64,000 bases of DNA from assembly GCF_020171365.1 (NCBI RefSeq), contig NZ_JAIUZO010000002.1, positions 1,761,001-1,825,000 on the forward strand, read 5' to 3'. Shown here piece by piece: positions 42,535-51,212 of this stretch. A program made the position numbers and the translations under genes. Each line of letters starts with the position of its first letter. The stretch's first letter is position 1. The stretch is from Qipengyuania gaetbuli. Its GTDB lineage: Bacteria > Pseudomonadota > Alphaproteobacteria > Sphingomonadales > Sphingomonadaceae. Under the pieces are notes generated by a model. The model ran no database searches. It was not told where the DNA came from and worked only from the letters and a program-made list of their open reading frames with translations.

Positions 42535-43716
42535 ATGCTCGATACACTTGACGCCCAGCCGCCAGACGCCCTCCTTGCCCTGATCAAGATGTACGCCGCC
42601 GACGAGCGCGCGGACAAGATCGACCTCGGCGTGGGGGTCTATCGCACCAATGAAGGCGCGACCCCGGTTTTCCGGGCGATCAAGCAGGCCGAACAGCGCC
42701 TGATCGACGAGCAGGACAGCAAGTCCTACCTCGGCCCCGAAGGCGATACCGGCTTCGTGGAGGCGCTGCGCCCCTACATCTTCGGCCAGGACTGCCAGCT
42801 CGCCGACCGGATCGGCGGCATGCAGACGCCGGGCGGCACGGGCGCGGTCCGGCTTGCCGTGGCGCTCGCTGCCAAGGCGGGCGTCACGCGCATCCATCTC
42901 GGCATGCCCAGCTGGCCGAACCATGCCCAGATCCTCGACGATGTGGGCGTCGAAACCGTGCCTTTCCGCCATGCGACGCCCGACGGCACGGCCGATCTCG
43001 ATGCCGTGCTCGGCGCGATCCGCAATGCCGGGCCCAAGGACGCGGTCCTGCTGCACGGCTGCTGTCACAACCCGACCGGCATCGACTACACCGATGCGGA
43101 GTGGGGCGAGATTGCAAAGGCCTTCGCCGAAACCGGCGTGCTGCCGATCCTCGACATCGCCTACCAGGGCCTCGGCCACGGGATGGAAGAAGACGTCACC
43201 GGTGTGCGCATCGTGCTGGATACCGTGGCCGAAGCGCTGGTCGCCTACAGCTGCGACAAGAACTTCGGCCTCTACCGGGACCGTGTGGGTGCCTTCTACA
43301 TGATGGCGAAGGAACCCGCGCAGCTGGCAGCCATCGTCTCGAATGCCAATGCGCTGGCCCGTGCGAACTGGTCGATGCCGCCCGATCACGGCGGTGCGGC
43401 GGTGCGCGTCGCGCTGTGCGACGCGGGCATGACGCAGGTCTGGCTGGACGAGCTCGACGAGATGCGCGCTCGCATGCGCCGCGTCCGCGACCGGCTGGCA
43501 GCCGCCGACAACGAAGTACCGGGCCTCGGCCTTGCCGCGCTGGCCCAGCAGAACGGCCTGTTCGCCATGCTGCCGCTGTCGAAGGAGCAGATCACGAGCC
43601 TGCGCGAGGACCATGCCATCTACATGGCAGGATCGGGCCGGATCAACGTGGCCGGTCTCCACGCGGGCAACACCGACAAGTTCATCGCCGCGCTGGCCGA
43701 CGTCACCAAGGGCTGA
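42535..43716 (+). CDS. Aromatic/aspartate aminotransferase, class I
   Basis: 393-aa PLP enzyme of the AspC/TyrB group. Features: GVGVYRTNEGATPVFRAI, SYLGPEGDTGFVEAL, HGCCHNPTGID (PLP contact), ILDIAYQGLG and the Schiff-base Lys in SCDKNFGLYRDRVG (about residue 244). Near the C-terminus SGRINVAGL holds the substrate-carboxylate Arg. It probably transaminates aromatic amino acids or aspartate with 2-oxoglutarate. The ATG at 42535 follows GAAAGGGGC. Confidence 0.92.
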   Translation: MLDTLDAQPPDALLALIKMYAADERADKIDLGVGVYRTNEGATPVFRAIKQAEQRLIDEQDSKSYLGPEGDTGFVEALRPYIFGQDCQLADRIGGMQTPGGTGAVRLAVALAAKAGVTRIHLGMPSWPNHAQILDDVGVETVPFRHATPDGTADLDAVLGAIRNAGPKDAVLLHGCCHNPTGIDYTDAEWGEIAKAFAETGVLPILDIAYQGLGHGMEEDVTGVRIVLDTVAEALVAYSCDKNFGLYRDRVGAFYMMAKEPAQLAAIVSNANALARANWSMPPDHGGAAVRVALCDAGMTQVWLDELDEMRARMRRVRDRLAAADNEVPGLGLAALAQQNGLFAMLPLSKEQITSLREDHAIYMAGSGRINVAGLHAGNTDKFIAALADVTKG

Positions 43717-43722
43717 AGGCAC

Positions 43723-44262
43723 ATGGACCGGCAGCCGACCCTCGAGACCGAGCGGCTGCTGATCCGGCCGATGGCGGAAGACGACCGCGAGGCGCTCTTC
43801 GCGGTCGCGTCGGATCCGATGGTGTGGGAACAGCATCCCATCCACGACCGCTGGCGGCGCGAGGTCTTCGATCGCTTCTTCGATGAATGCCTTGCCAGCG
43901 GCGGCGGCCTTGCGATCATCCGCAAGGATACCGGCCGTGTGGTCGGCGCGTCCCGCTACGACGGCTACGATAGCGAAGAAGGCGGCGTGGTCGAGATCGG
44001 CTGGACCTATCTCGAACGCGCCTGCTGGGGGAAGGGCATCAACACCGAGATGAAGCGGGTCATGCTCGCCCATGCGCTGGCGCACGTGGCGGTGGTCGAG
44101 TTCCGCGTGGGTGATACCAACTACCGTTCGCGCAATGCGCTCGAGGCAATCGGGGCGGAGCGCACGCGCCGCTACGAGGTCGACCGGTACCAGGGCAAGC
44201 GCGTGGTCCATCTGGTCTACGAGATCACCCGCGAAAGCTTCGCGTCGGGCCCGCTGGCCTGA
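43723..44262 (+). CDS. GNAT acetyltransferase, RimJ/RimL-like
   Basis: 179-aa N-acetyltransferase of the GNAT fold (ETERLLIRPMAEDDREALF; VVEIGWTYLERACWGKGINTEMKR with the acetyl-CoA loop; NYRSRNALEAIGA). RimJ-like members modify ribosomal-protein N-termini or small molecules, so the substrate is open. It is 6 nt after the aminotransferase and probably co-transcribed. Confidence 0.88.
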   Translation: MDRQPTLETERLLIRPMAEDDREALFAVASDPMVWEQHPIHDRWRREVFDRFFDECLASGGGLAIIRKDTGRVVGASRYDGYDSEEGGVVEIGWTYLERACWGKGINTEMKRVMLAHALAHVAVVEFRVGDTNYRSRNALEAIGAERTRRYEVDRYQGKRVVHLVYEITRESFASGPLA

Positions 44263-44303
44263 TGTAGGAGTGCGGCAGGACTTGCCGCAGGCAGGCTCCT
44301 ACA
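44263..44303. terminator. Nested hairpin directly after the GNAT stop
   Basis: Outer stem TGTAGGAG/CTCCTACA (44263-44270 and 44296-44303) encloses an inner stem GCGGCA-GGACT-TGCCGC (44272-44288). It begins at the base after the stop codon and has no T-run, so it may stabilise the mRNA 3' end or be a repeat palindrome rather than a classic terminator. Confidence 0.45.
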
Positions 44304-44724
44304 GGCTGGAACACTTGGAACACGGTCCTGGCGGGAAAATCCTGCGACTCGTGCGAGATGCAGGTCTTGGCCAGTTTCGGGGCGGAATGCGGGCGGCGAC
44401 ATAACCCGGCATCGTGCAGATTCGCGTCCGGTAGGAAAGCCGCGTGCAGCCCGCAAGAAATCCATCCACGGCTCGGTTCATCGCAGACTGTGCCCGAACC
44501 GCCCCCTGTGGTAACGGGGTATGCGAGGCTGTTAATAGGCTCGCAAGGTAGGCTTGCGCACGGGCTTCGCGGGCGGCGGATCGTCTGTCCGTCCCAACCA
44601 TAGCGATAAGAACCTACCAATTAGACACGAAGGGGCTCTGACGGCCGGCGGGAATATCAGGGGAGCAGCGGTGCCAGCGGTACCGGACCTGCGTCGCCGG
44701 ACGGTCAATCGAAGGAGCAAGACT
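44304..44724. other. 421-nt non-coding stretch before the ompA-like gene
   Basis: No protein or RNA gene is recognised. A near-tandem repeat TGGAACACT/TGGAACAC occurs at about 44309-44326. The right part is probably the promoter and long leader of the OmpA-like gene, as GAAGGAGC at 44711-44718 is a good ribosome-binding site. Confidence 0.4.
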
Positions 44725-45606
44725 ATGAAGTTCATTTCCAAGAGCGCTGTCGCCATTGCCGCGGTCAGCATGCTTGCCGTGCCGGTCGCCGGCGTTTCGG
44801 CACAGAATTACGACCAGCAGGAAGGCGAAGTGCTGACGACCGTTTACGGCGCAGCCCCGGCCGACCTCTCGGACATGCCGAAAGGCCCGGAAGTCGAAGG
44901 CATCATCTCAGCCCGCAAGGACGACAAGATCCAGGTGACCACCGCCGACGGCAACCGCACCGTGGTGACGATCAGCGCGGCTACCGAAGTGCGTAGCAGC
45001 GGCGGCTTCCTTGGCCTCAACCGCGACAAGCTGGGCGCCGAAGCCCTGCTCAACGGCCTGCCGGTCACCGTGGAAACTGTCCAGTGGGGCGACCGCGGGC
45101 TGATCGCTGCCAAGGTCGCGGTCAAGAACAAGGACCTCAAGACCGCGCAGATGATCCAGAACGGCACCGACCAGCGTTTCACCGCCAATGAAGCGGCCAC
45201 CGACGCGCTGCGCAGCCGTGTCGCCGACATCGACCAGTACAACGTGAAGGGCACGACCAACGTCTATTTCGACACCGGCAAGTACAACCTGTCGGACGAT
45301 GCGCGCCGCGACCTGTGCGATGCCGCCAACCAGGCGAATGCAACGGACAACGCGCTGCTGCTCGTGGTCGGCTACACCGATTCGACCGGCGATTACGAGT
45401 TCAACCAGGAACTCAGCGAAAAGCGCGCCAGCCGCGTCGTGAACTTCCTGCAGCAGCAGTGCGGCTGGAAGCCGTATCGCATGCTGACGCCCACGGGCAT
45501 GGCGGAAGCCGACCCGGCAGCGGACAATTCAACCGAGGAAGGCAAGGCGCAGAACCGCCGCGTCGCCGTGAACATCCTGGTCAGCAAGAGCGTCGACGGC
45601 CTCTAA
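44725..45606 (+). CDS. OmpA-family outer-membrane/periplasmic protein
   Basis: 293 aa. A signal peptide (AVPVAGVSAQN) leads to a beta-rich domain with GPEVEGIISARKDDKIQVTT and VAVKNKDL (about 45-140). The C-terminal OmpA peptidoglycan-binding domain has NVYFDTGKYNLSDDARRDL, LLVVGYTDSTGDYEFNQELS and RRVAVNILVS. The middle beta domain resembles DUF5666-type OB folds. It probably tethers the envelope to peptidoglycan. The ATG at 44725 is fixed by the ribosome-binding site and signal peptide. Confidence 0.9.
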   Translation: MKFISKSAVAIAAVSMLAVPVAGVSAQNYDQQEGEVLTTVYGAAPADLSDMPKGPEVEGIISARKDDKIQVTTADGNRTVVTISAATEVRSSGGFLGLNRDKLGAEALLNGLPVTVETVQWGDRGLIAAKVAVKNKDLKTAQMIQNGTDQRFTANEAATDALRSRVADIDQYNVKGTTNVYFDTGKYNLSDDARRDLCDAANQANATDNALLLVVGYTDSTGDYEFNQELSEKRASRVVNFLQQQCGWKPYRMLTPTGMAEADPAADNSTEEGKAQNRRVAVNILVSKSVDGL

Positions 45607-45633
45607 GGCCCAAGCGCACAGCTTCGACTTTCG

Positions 45634-45668
45634 AGCGGGGCGGGCCACTGCGGCCTGCCCCGCTTTTT
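45634..45668 (+). terminator. Rho-independent terminator after the ompA-like gene
   Basis: Stem AGCGGGGC/GCCCCGCT with a GC-rich interior, followed by TTTTCTTT, 28 nt after the stop codon. Confidence 0.85.
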
Positions 45669-45740
45669 CTTTGTGCCGCCACCCCATTGCACAGCCCGGC
45701 TCGGGTGTTAGTCTCTCCGCCAATCACAGGGGAGATGACG

Positions 45741-47255
45741 ATGGTCCGGTTGACGACTTCATTCGGCGCGGCGGCGCTGCTGGCCTTTGCGGCCATTCCG
45801 GCGAATGCCGAAACGCCCGACCGCGACGAGATCCTCGGCACCGTGGTCGAACAGCGCGGGGCGACCGTACAGGCGCTGCGCGACTGGATCGCCCTGCCGA
45901 CCATCGCGGCGGAAAAGCGCAACACCGCCGAAGGCGCGGAATACATGCGCAAGCTCGCGCTCGATGCCGGGTTCCAGCACGCGGAGATCATTCCCACCGA
46001 CGGCGTGCCGGGCGTGTTCGCCACGCTCGATGCCGGGGCTGACACCACGCTCGGCATCTATTTCATGTACGACGTGAAGCAGTACGACCCTGCCGAATGG
46101 AGCTCGCCCCCGCTCGAAGGCAGGCTGGTCGACCGTCCGGGCGAAGGGCAGGTCATCATGGGCCGCGGCGCGGTCAACCAGAAGGGGCCCCAGACTGCCT
46201 TCCTCGCCGCGATCAAGGCGATCCAGGCGAGCGGGCGCAAGCTGCCCGTCAATCTCGTGCTCGTCGCCGAGGGCGAGGAAGAGGTCGCCTCGACCAATTT
46301 CCACCAGGTCGTTGCCGTGCCGCAGGTGCGCGAAGCCCTGTCCAAGACCATCGGCGTCTTCATCCCCTCTGCCGCGCAGAGCAAGGATGGCAGTGCCAAC
46401 ATCACGCTGGGCGCGAAGGGCGCGATCGAGTTCCAGCTGGTCGTGGGCGGCGAGACCTCGGACAAATATCCCAAGACCGATATCCATTCCTCCAACCATG
46501 CGCGGATCGAAAGCCCCGTCTGGCGGCTGGTGAAGGCGCTCGACACGCTGGTCGCGGATGACGGGCACACGCCCGCCATCGACGGCTGGTTCGAAAATGT
46601 CCGCCCGCTGACCGAACGGCAGAAGGAATTGATCGCACAAGGTGCCAAGCTCAATCCCGAATCGGAAGTGAAGGCGCTCTTGGGCGTGGGCCGGTGGATC
46701 GACGACGAACCCTATGTCACCAGCCTCGAGCGGCTGGTTTCGCAGCCCACGGTCAATATCCAGGGGCTGGTCGCCGGCTACATGGGGCCGGGCGGCAAGA
46801 CCGTGCTGCCGGGCCGCGCGGAGGCGAAGCTGGAATTCCGCCTGGTGCCCGCGATGACCAAGGACGAGGCGGTGAGCAAGCTCAAGGCCCACCTCGCCAA
46901 GCGGGGCTTCGACGATGTGCAGGTGACGATTTCGGGCGGCTATGGCCCCAACGAGACCGATGAGGACAGCACGCTGATCCGCGCGCAGAAGAAGCTATTC
47001 GAACAGTCGGGGATTCCCTATTCGATCACGCCGCGCAGCGCGGGCAGCTGGCCGGGGGTCATCTTTAACGGCGCGCCGCTGAACCTGCCGGCATCGCAGT
47101 TCGGCCTCAGCCGCGGGGGCGGGGCCCATGCGCCGAACGAATGGTTTCTGATCGACAGCAGCGACCCGAAGGTGAACGGGATCGACGGGGCCACAATGGC
47201 CTATGTCGACTATCTCTACGTGGTGGCGGAAGAGGCCGAAAGCGCTGCCGACTGA
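45741..47255 (+). CDS. Exported M20-family metallopeptidase
   Basis: 504-aa peptidase with a signal peptide (AIPANAETP). The M20 core is visible: YDVKQYDPAEWSSPPLEG and GRGAVNQKGPQTAFLAA (metal loop with Asn in place of the usual Asp), AEGEEEVAS with the catalytic Glu, and LEFRLVPAM in the lid domain. The canonical first-metal motif HxDV is replaced by YFMYDVKQ, so a His ligand may be missing. AGGGGAG at 45728-45734 is well spaced for the ATG at 45741 and too close for the one at 45735. Probably a dipeptidase or carboxypeptidase. Confidence 0.88.
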   Translation: MVRLTTSFGAAALLAFAAIPANAETPDRDEILGTVVEQRGATVQALRDWIALPTIAAEKRNTAEGAEYMRKLALDAGFQHAEIIPTDGVPGVFATLDAGADTTLGIYFMYDVKQYDPAEWSSPPLEGRLVDRPGEGQVIMGRGAVNQKGPQTAFLAAIKAIQASGRKLPVNLVLVAEGEEEVASTNFHQVVAVPQVREALSKTIGVFIPSAAQSKDGSANITLGAKGAIEFQLVVGGETSDKYPKTDIHSSNHARIESPVWRLVKALDTLVADDGHTPAIDGWFENVRPLTERQKELIAQGAKLNPESEVKALLGVGRWIDDEPYVTSLERLVSQPTVNIQGLVAGYMGPGGKTVLPGRAEAKLEFRLVPAMTKDEAVSKLKAHLAKRGFDDVQVTISGGYGPNETDEDSTLIRAQKKLFEQSGIPYSITPRSAGSWPGVIFNGAPLNLPASQFGLSRGGGAHAPNEWFLIDSSDPKVNGIDGATMAYVDYLYVVAEEAESAAD

Positions 47256-47270
47256 CGGCTGCGCGCAGGG

Positions 47271-47888
47271 TCAGCCCTGCAGGCTCTGCATCCGCTTGAG
47301 GTAGCGGGCGAGGACGTCGATCTCGAGATTGACGGTGTCGCCTTCGCGCAAATCGCCCAGCGTGGTGACTTCGCCCGTGTGCGGGATGATGTTGAGCGCG
47401 AAATCGCACGTCCCGTCGGTCCGGTCGCGCACGTCGTTCACGGTCAGCGATACGCCGTCCACGGTGATCGATCCTTTTTCCGCCACGAAGGGCGCGAATT
47501 CGCGTCCGATGCGGATGGCGAGCATGGTCGAACCGCCCGCATCGCGCACTGCGACCACCTGCCCGACCGTGTCGACGTGGCCGGTCACGAGATGCCCGCC
47601 AAGCTCGTCGCCGAGGCGCAGCGCAGGTTCGAGATTGAGCTTGCGCCCTTCGGCCCACATGCCCGGGACGGTGCGGCGGATCGTTTCGCCCGACACGTCG
47701 AAGCCGATGCGCGCCGCGCCTGCTTCACCGGCCAGTTCCACCACGGTCAGGCAGACGCCCGAACAGGCGATAGATGCGCCGATATCGATTGTAGCCGGGT
47801 CGAAGGGACAGGCCACGGTCACGCGCGTGTCGCGCCGCGTCTCGACGCTTTCGATGGTGCCGATGGCGGTGACGATACCGGTGAACAT
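47271..47888 (-). CDS. ribE: Riboflavin synthase alpha subunit
   Basis: 205-aa enzyme making riboflavin from two lumazine molecules. It has the two tandem lumazine-binding barrels: MFTGIVTAIGTIES and GASIACSGVCLTV in the first, GHLVTGHVDTVGQV and GSITVDGVSLTVND in the second. It is 18 nt downstream of ribD and in the same direction, forming a small riboflavin unit. Confidence 0.95.
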   Translation of the reverse strand: MFTGIVTAIGTIESVETRRDTRVTVACPFDPATIDIGASIACSGVCLTVVELAGEAGAARIGFDVSGETIRRTVPGMWAEGRKLNLEPALRLGDELGGHLVTGHVDTVGQVVAVRDAGGSTMLAIRIGREFAPFVAEKGSITVDGVSLTVNDVRDRTDGTCDFALNIIPHTGEVTTLGDLREGDTVNLEIDVLARYLKRMQSLQG

Positions 47889-47906
47889 GCGTGACGGGCC
47901 CCTTGC

Positions 47907-48881
47907 TTAGCGCGTGCGGCGATAGGCGGTGAATTGGTCGCTGCCAAGGCGGCGGTGTTCGGTTTCCGCCCAGCGCCCGTGCGCATCCGCCAGCGAACCG
48001 AGGGCAATGTCCCCGATACCGGGACGCCCGCCGCCGATGACGATCGGGGCGCGATAGATTTCGAGCCGGTCGACGAGGTCTTCGGCAAGAAAGCTGGCCG
48101 CCGTCTGCGCGCCGCCTTCGACATAGAGATATTGCACGCCCTCGAGGCCTGCGATCTGGGCAGGACGGTTGATGATCGTCGCGCCTTCCAGCGGCACGCC
48201 GCGCGTCAGCACGACGCGGCGGAGCGTGCGACCTTCGAGACCCGGCAGGCGCACGTCGAGGCGCGGGCGGTCCGCGCGCCAGGTGCCGCCGCCGACGAGG
48301 ATCGCATCCTGCATGGCGCGGCGCGAATGGACATGGGCGCGCGCTTCCTCGCCGGTGATCCACTGGCTCTCGCCATCCGCCGTAGCGATGCAGCCATCGA
48401 GCGAGAGCGCGAGCTTGAGCGTCACAAAAGGCCGCCCTTCGGCAGCTCGCATGAGATAGCCTGCGAGGCTGTCCTGCACCGCGCGCGATGGCAGCAGCAC
48501 GGCTTCGATGCCCGCCGCCTTCAGTCGCGCGATGCCGCTACCTGCGGTGCGCGGGTCCGGATCGCTGGCGCCGATCACCACGCGGGCGAGGCCCGAACCT
48601 GCCAGCAGGTCAGCACAGGCGGGCCCGCGCTCGGACTTGTGGGCGCAGGGTTCCAGCGTGACATAGGCAGTGGCGCCGCGCGCCCGGTCACCGGCCTGCG
48701 CCAGTGCCGCAGCCTCGGCATGGGGGCGGCCGCCCTCTGCGGTCCAGCCGCGCCCGACGACCACGCCGTCTTTCACGATCACGCATCCGACCGCCGGATT
48801 GGGGCGCGACAGGGGCCGGCCGCGCGCGGCGAGGCGCGCTGCGGCGTCGAGCCAGTGCGCGTCAGTCGGCGGTGTCTGCAA
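47907..48881 (-). CDS. ribD: Bifunctional riboflavin deaminase/reductase
   Basis: About 324 aa. The N-terminal deaminase has zinc ligands in HAEAAAL and PCAHKSERGPAC, and the C-terminal reductase reads LKLALSLDGCIATADGESQWITG. It performs steps 2 and 3 of riboflavin synthesis. There is no ATG near the conserved start: a TTG at 48881 is taken, overlapping the previous gene by 20 nt; a GTG at 48911 is an alternative. A longer in-frame reading to 49139 lies inside the neighbour and looks unnatural (Pro/Arg/Ser-rich). Confidence 0.88.
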   Translation of the reverse strand: MQTPPTDAHWLDAAARLAARGRPLSRPNPAVGCVIVKDGVVVGRGWTAEGGRPHAEAAALAQAGDRARGATAYVTLEPCAHKSERGPACADLLAGSGLARVVIGASDPDPRTAGSGIARLKAAGIEAVLLPSRAVQDSLAGYLMRAAEGRPFVTLKLALSLDGCIATADGESQWITGEEARAHVHSRRAMQDAILVGGGTWRADRPRLDVRLPGLEGRTLRRVVLTRGVPLEGATIINRPAQIAGLEGVQYLYVEGGAQTAASFLAEDLVDRLEIYRAPIVIGGGRPGIGDIALGSLADAHGRWAETEHRRLGSDQFTAYRRTR

Positions 48882-49332
48882 CCGGCTTGTCCGTGGCCTG
48901 CTGGCGTTCACCGAAGAGCCGTTCGAGCCGCTCGCGCTCGGCCTTTTCGGCGGCGGCGCGTTCGGCCTCGGCCTTGGCTTCCGCGGCGGTCGTATCGACG
49001 CCGGTGGCGGCGCCCACACGGCGATAGAGATCACGCTTTTCCTGTTCGATCCGGTCGAGTTCCGCCTGCCGCTCTTCCTTGCGGTGCTGGTTCTCGACGT
49101 TGGACTGGCGGATTTCCTCGTCGGTCCGGCCTTCGGCAAAGGTGCGGATGTATTCGACCTCGAATTCCTCCGGCGGCATGAAAACGCGCTCGTGCGTCAG
49201 GATCGAAATCAGGCCGACGCAGAAAGCGACCGACAACGCCAGGAACGCCCAGCGATAGGGCTGGGGCTGGCGGATATAGGACCAGAAGTCGGCCACACCC
49301 CCGACCGGGTTCACTCGTCTGAAGTAACGCAT
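48862..49332 (-). CDS. Single-pass membrane protein with coiled-coil tail
   Basis: 156-aa protein of unknown function. It has one membrane helix (about 27-45, WAFLALSVAFCVGLISIL) and then a long Glu/Lys/Arg/Ala-rich coiled coil to the C-terminus. An N-terminal VNPVGGVADFWSYIRQPQPYRW motif suggests a conserved family. It overlaps ribD and is probably co-transcribed. No function can be given. Confidence 0.75.
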   Translation of the reverse strand: MRYFRRVNPVGGVADFWSYIRQPQPYRWAFLALSVAFCVGLISILTHERVFMPPEEFEVEYIRTFAEGRTDEEIRQSNVENQHRKEERQAELDRIEQEKRDLYRRVGAATGVDTTAAEAKAEAERAAAEKAERERLERLFGERQQATDKPVADTAD

Positions 49333-49364
49333 GGGGCCGAGATAGTAGACGCAGCGGCTTTCCG

Positions 49365-50087
49365 CTAGCTGAAGCTGGCGTAGAGCTTGCGGCCGTGGCG
49401 CGAAAGCCAGGCGTTCGCTTCCTCCACCTCGCCTTCGAACAGGCTGTCGAGCAGCGCGTGGAAAGCCGGGCTGTGGTCGAAATGGACGAGATGGGCGACT
49501 TCGTGCGCGACCACCGAGCGGCGCACGTTGTCGGGGGCCATCACCAGCCGCCAGTTGAGGCGCAGCACGCCCTCGCTCGAACAGCTGCCCCAGCGCCGCT
49601 TGGCGCGGGTCAGGCGGACGGGCGCGACGGCAAGCCCGGCACGGGCGCAGTATTGCGCGGCATCGTCGGCAAAGTGCCGCTCCGCTTCGGCTTCGAGCCA
49701 GCGCTGCAGGCGCCTCGCCAGCGTATCCTCCGGTCCGCCGAGCGTGAGCCTGCCATTGGCCAGCACCGGCCTGCGCGGAGCATCGGCGCGCCAGTCGATG
49801 GCGATTTCCGTGCCGCGATAGGGCAGGGTGCCGCTGGCGACCGGGTCATGCGCTTCGGGCACCTTGGCCAGCTGGGCTTCGAGCCATGCGGCGCGCGCAT
49901 GGGCAAAGGCGATGGCTTCCTTGCTGGCGCACCAGCGCGGCAGGGTAATGCGCACGGCGCTGCCATCGGGGGCAAGCCGCAAGGTCAGCCGACGCGCGCG
50001 CGGATGGCGCTTTATCTCGATCGGGAGCGAACGGCCGGCGATGGTGATTTCCGGCTCCAGCGCTTCGCCCCGCAGCCACTCGATCAT
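49365..50087 (-). CDS. YgjP-type zinc metallopeptidase
   Basis: 240-aa protein of the YgjP/DUF45 family. The zinc motif is HEVAHLVHFDHS (HExxH plus downstream His), and the family-typical RWGSCSSEGVLRLNWRL lies just before it. The N-terminus is a beta-rich domain. Cytoplasmic; cellular substrates are unknown. It overlaps the next gene by 4 nt. Confidence 0.88.
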   Translation of the reverse strand: MIEWLRGEALEPEITIAGRSLPIEIKRHPRARRLTLRLAPDGSAVRITLPRWCASKEAIAFAHARAAWLEAQLAKVPEAHDPVASGTLPYRGTEIAIDWRADAPRRPVLANGRLTLGGPEDTLARRLQRWLEAEAERHFADDAAQYCARAGLAVAPVRLTRAKRRWGSCSSEGVLRLNWRLVMAPDNVRRSVVAHEVAHLVHFDHSPAFHALLDSLFEGEVEEANAWLSRHGRKLYASFS

Positions 50088-50554
50088 GCTGCCGCCTCTT
50101 CCCAGCCGTCCTCGCCGTCACCCCATTCGACGATGTGGTGTTCGAGCGGGCCTGCCTCGTCCTCGCTGATCACGCGCCCTGCGACGGATACGCCTGCGCG
50201 GATCACCGCCTCGCGGTCGCCGGTGAGCAGGTAATGCCAGCCCGGCAGCGGCCGGTCGTCGGCACGGCGGCGATAGGCACAGGTGTCGGGCAGCCATGGC
50301 ACCTTGTCGACCAGCTTCAGCGTCAGGCGCAGGCAGTCGGGCACAAAGGCCTTGCGGTTCTTGTAGTCCTTGCAGCGCGCGGTGCGGCAATCGAGCAGGG
50401 TGCAGGCGACGTTCGTCTCCTCGATCTCGCCCGTGTCCTCGTATTCGACCTTGTGGAGGCAGCAGCGGCCGCAGCCGTCGCACAGCGCTTCCCATTCCTC
50501 CTGGTTGAGCTTGGCCAAAGGCAGCTCCCAGAAGCGGTCCCTCAGCGCACCCAT
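50084..50554 (-). CDS. YkgJ/YcgN-type cysteine-cluster protein
   Basis: 156 aa. It has eight or more Cys in CxxCxxCC style (LCDGCGRCCLHKVEY, then NVACTLLDCRTARC and VPDCL), typical of the UPF0260/YkgJ family that probably binds zinc or an iron-sulfur cluster. The start ATG at 50554 overlaps the SCO1 gene by 13 nt. A far longer in-frame reading to 51715 is only the shadow of neighbours. Confidence 0.88.
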   Translation of the reverse strand: MGALRDRFWELPLAKLNQEEWEALCDGCGRCCLHKVEYEDTGEIEETNVACTLLDCRTARCKDYKNRKAFVPDCLRLTLKLVDKVPWLPDTCAYRRRADDRPLPGWHYLLTGDREAVIRAGVSVAGRVISEDEAGPLEHHIVEWGDGEDGWEEAAA

Positions 50555-51138
50555 TTGTCCAGTTCCGCCTTCACCGCTTCCGGCCCCTGGTCGGTCGGCA
50601 GCATGGCCAGCGGCGAGCCGTCCGGCGCAAAGAGATAGGTGATGTTCGAATGGTCCATCAGATATCCGCCCGCCTCGCTGTCGGCGCCGCGAGTGAAATA
50701 GACTGCGAACTTGTCCGCCGTGGCCTTGATGTCCGCTTCGCTGCCGGTGAGGCCGATCAGGCGCGGATGAAAGGCATCGGTGAATTCCGCGACCACTTCG
50801 GGCGTATCGCGAGCAGGGTCGACCGTGACGAAGAGCGGCTGGATCTTCGCGCCGAGATCGGGCGAATCCTTCTCGAACAGCTTGAGGCCTGCCATCGCGC
50901 GCTGGACATCGGTCGGGCAGATGTCGGGGCAGAAGGCATAGCCGAAATAGACGATGCGGTACTTGCCCGAAAAATCGCTCCACGAAACTTCGCTGCCGTC
51001 TTCGCCGATGAGGGTAAAATCGCCCCCGATGGCAGCGCCCGCAAGCGGCGGTTCCTCTGCCGGTGCGGCATTGCAGGAGGCGAGAAGGAGAGCGGTCAGG
51101 GCAACAGTGAATTTGTGGGGCATGACAGCATGGTTCAT
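50542..51138 (-). CDS. SCO1/SenC-family copper chaperone lipoprotein
   Basis: 198 aa. A lipobox (LLASC) gives membrane anchoring. The copper/redox motif FGYAFCPDICP and the later His in GYLMDHSN are the three SCO1 copper ligands. It delivers copper to the CuA site of cytochrome c oxidase or handles thiols. The start is 51138 or, more conservatively, 51123. Confidence 0.93.
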   Translation of the reverse strand: MNHAVMPHKFTVALTALLLASCNAAPAEEPPLAGAAIGGDFTLIGEDGSEVSWSDFSGKYRIVYFGYAFCPDICPTDVQRAMAGLKLFEKDSPDLGAKIQPLFVTVDPARDTPEVVAEFTDAFHPRLIGLTGSEADIKATADKFAVYFTRGADSEAGGYLMDHSNITYLFAPDGSPLAMLPTDQGPEAVKAELDKWVR

Positions 51139-51212
51139 GGTCTGCTAAGCGCCCGTATTCAAGGGCAGGCCAACTGTTCTCAGACGTAAATTCCGCAAGG
51201 AGAAAGTCCAAG

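Noticed and set aside
41650..44211. 853-codon open frame on the minus strand
   Set aside because: It lies antisense to the EipA-like, aminotransferase and GNAT genes. High-GC third-position bias creates such frames; the translation is His/Arg/Gly-rich with no domain.
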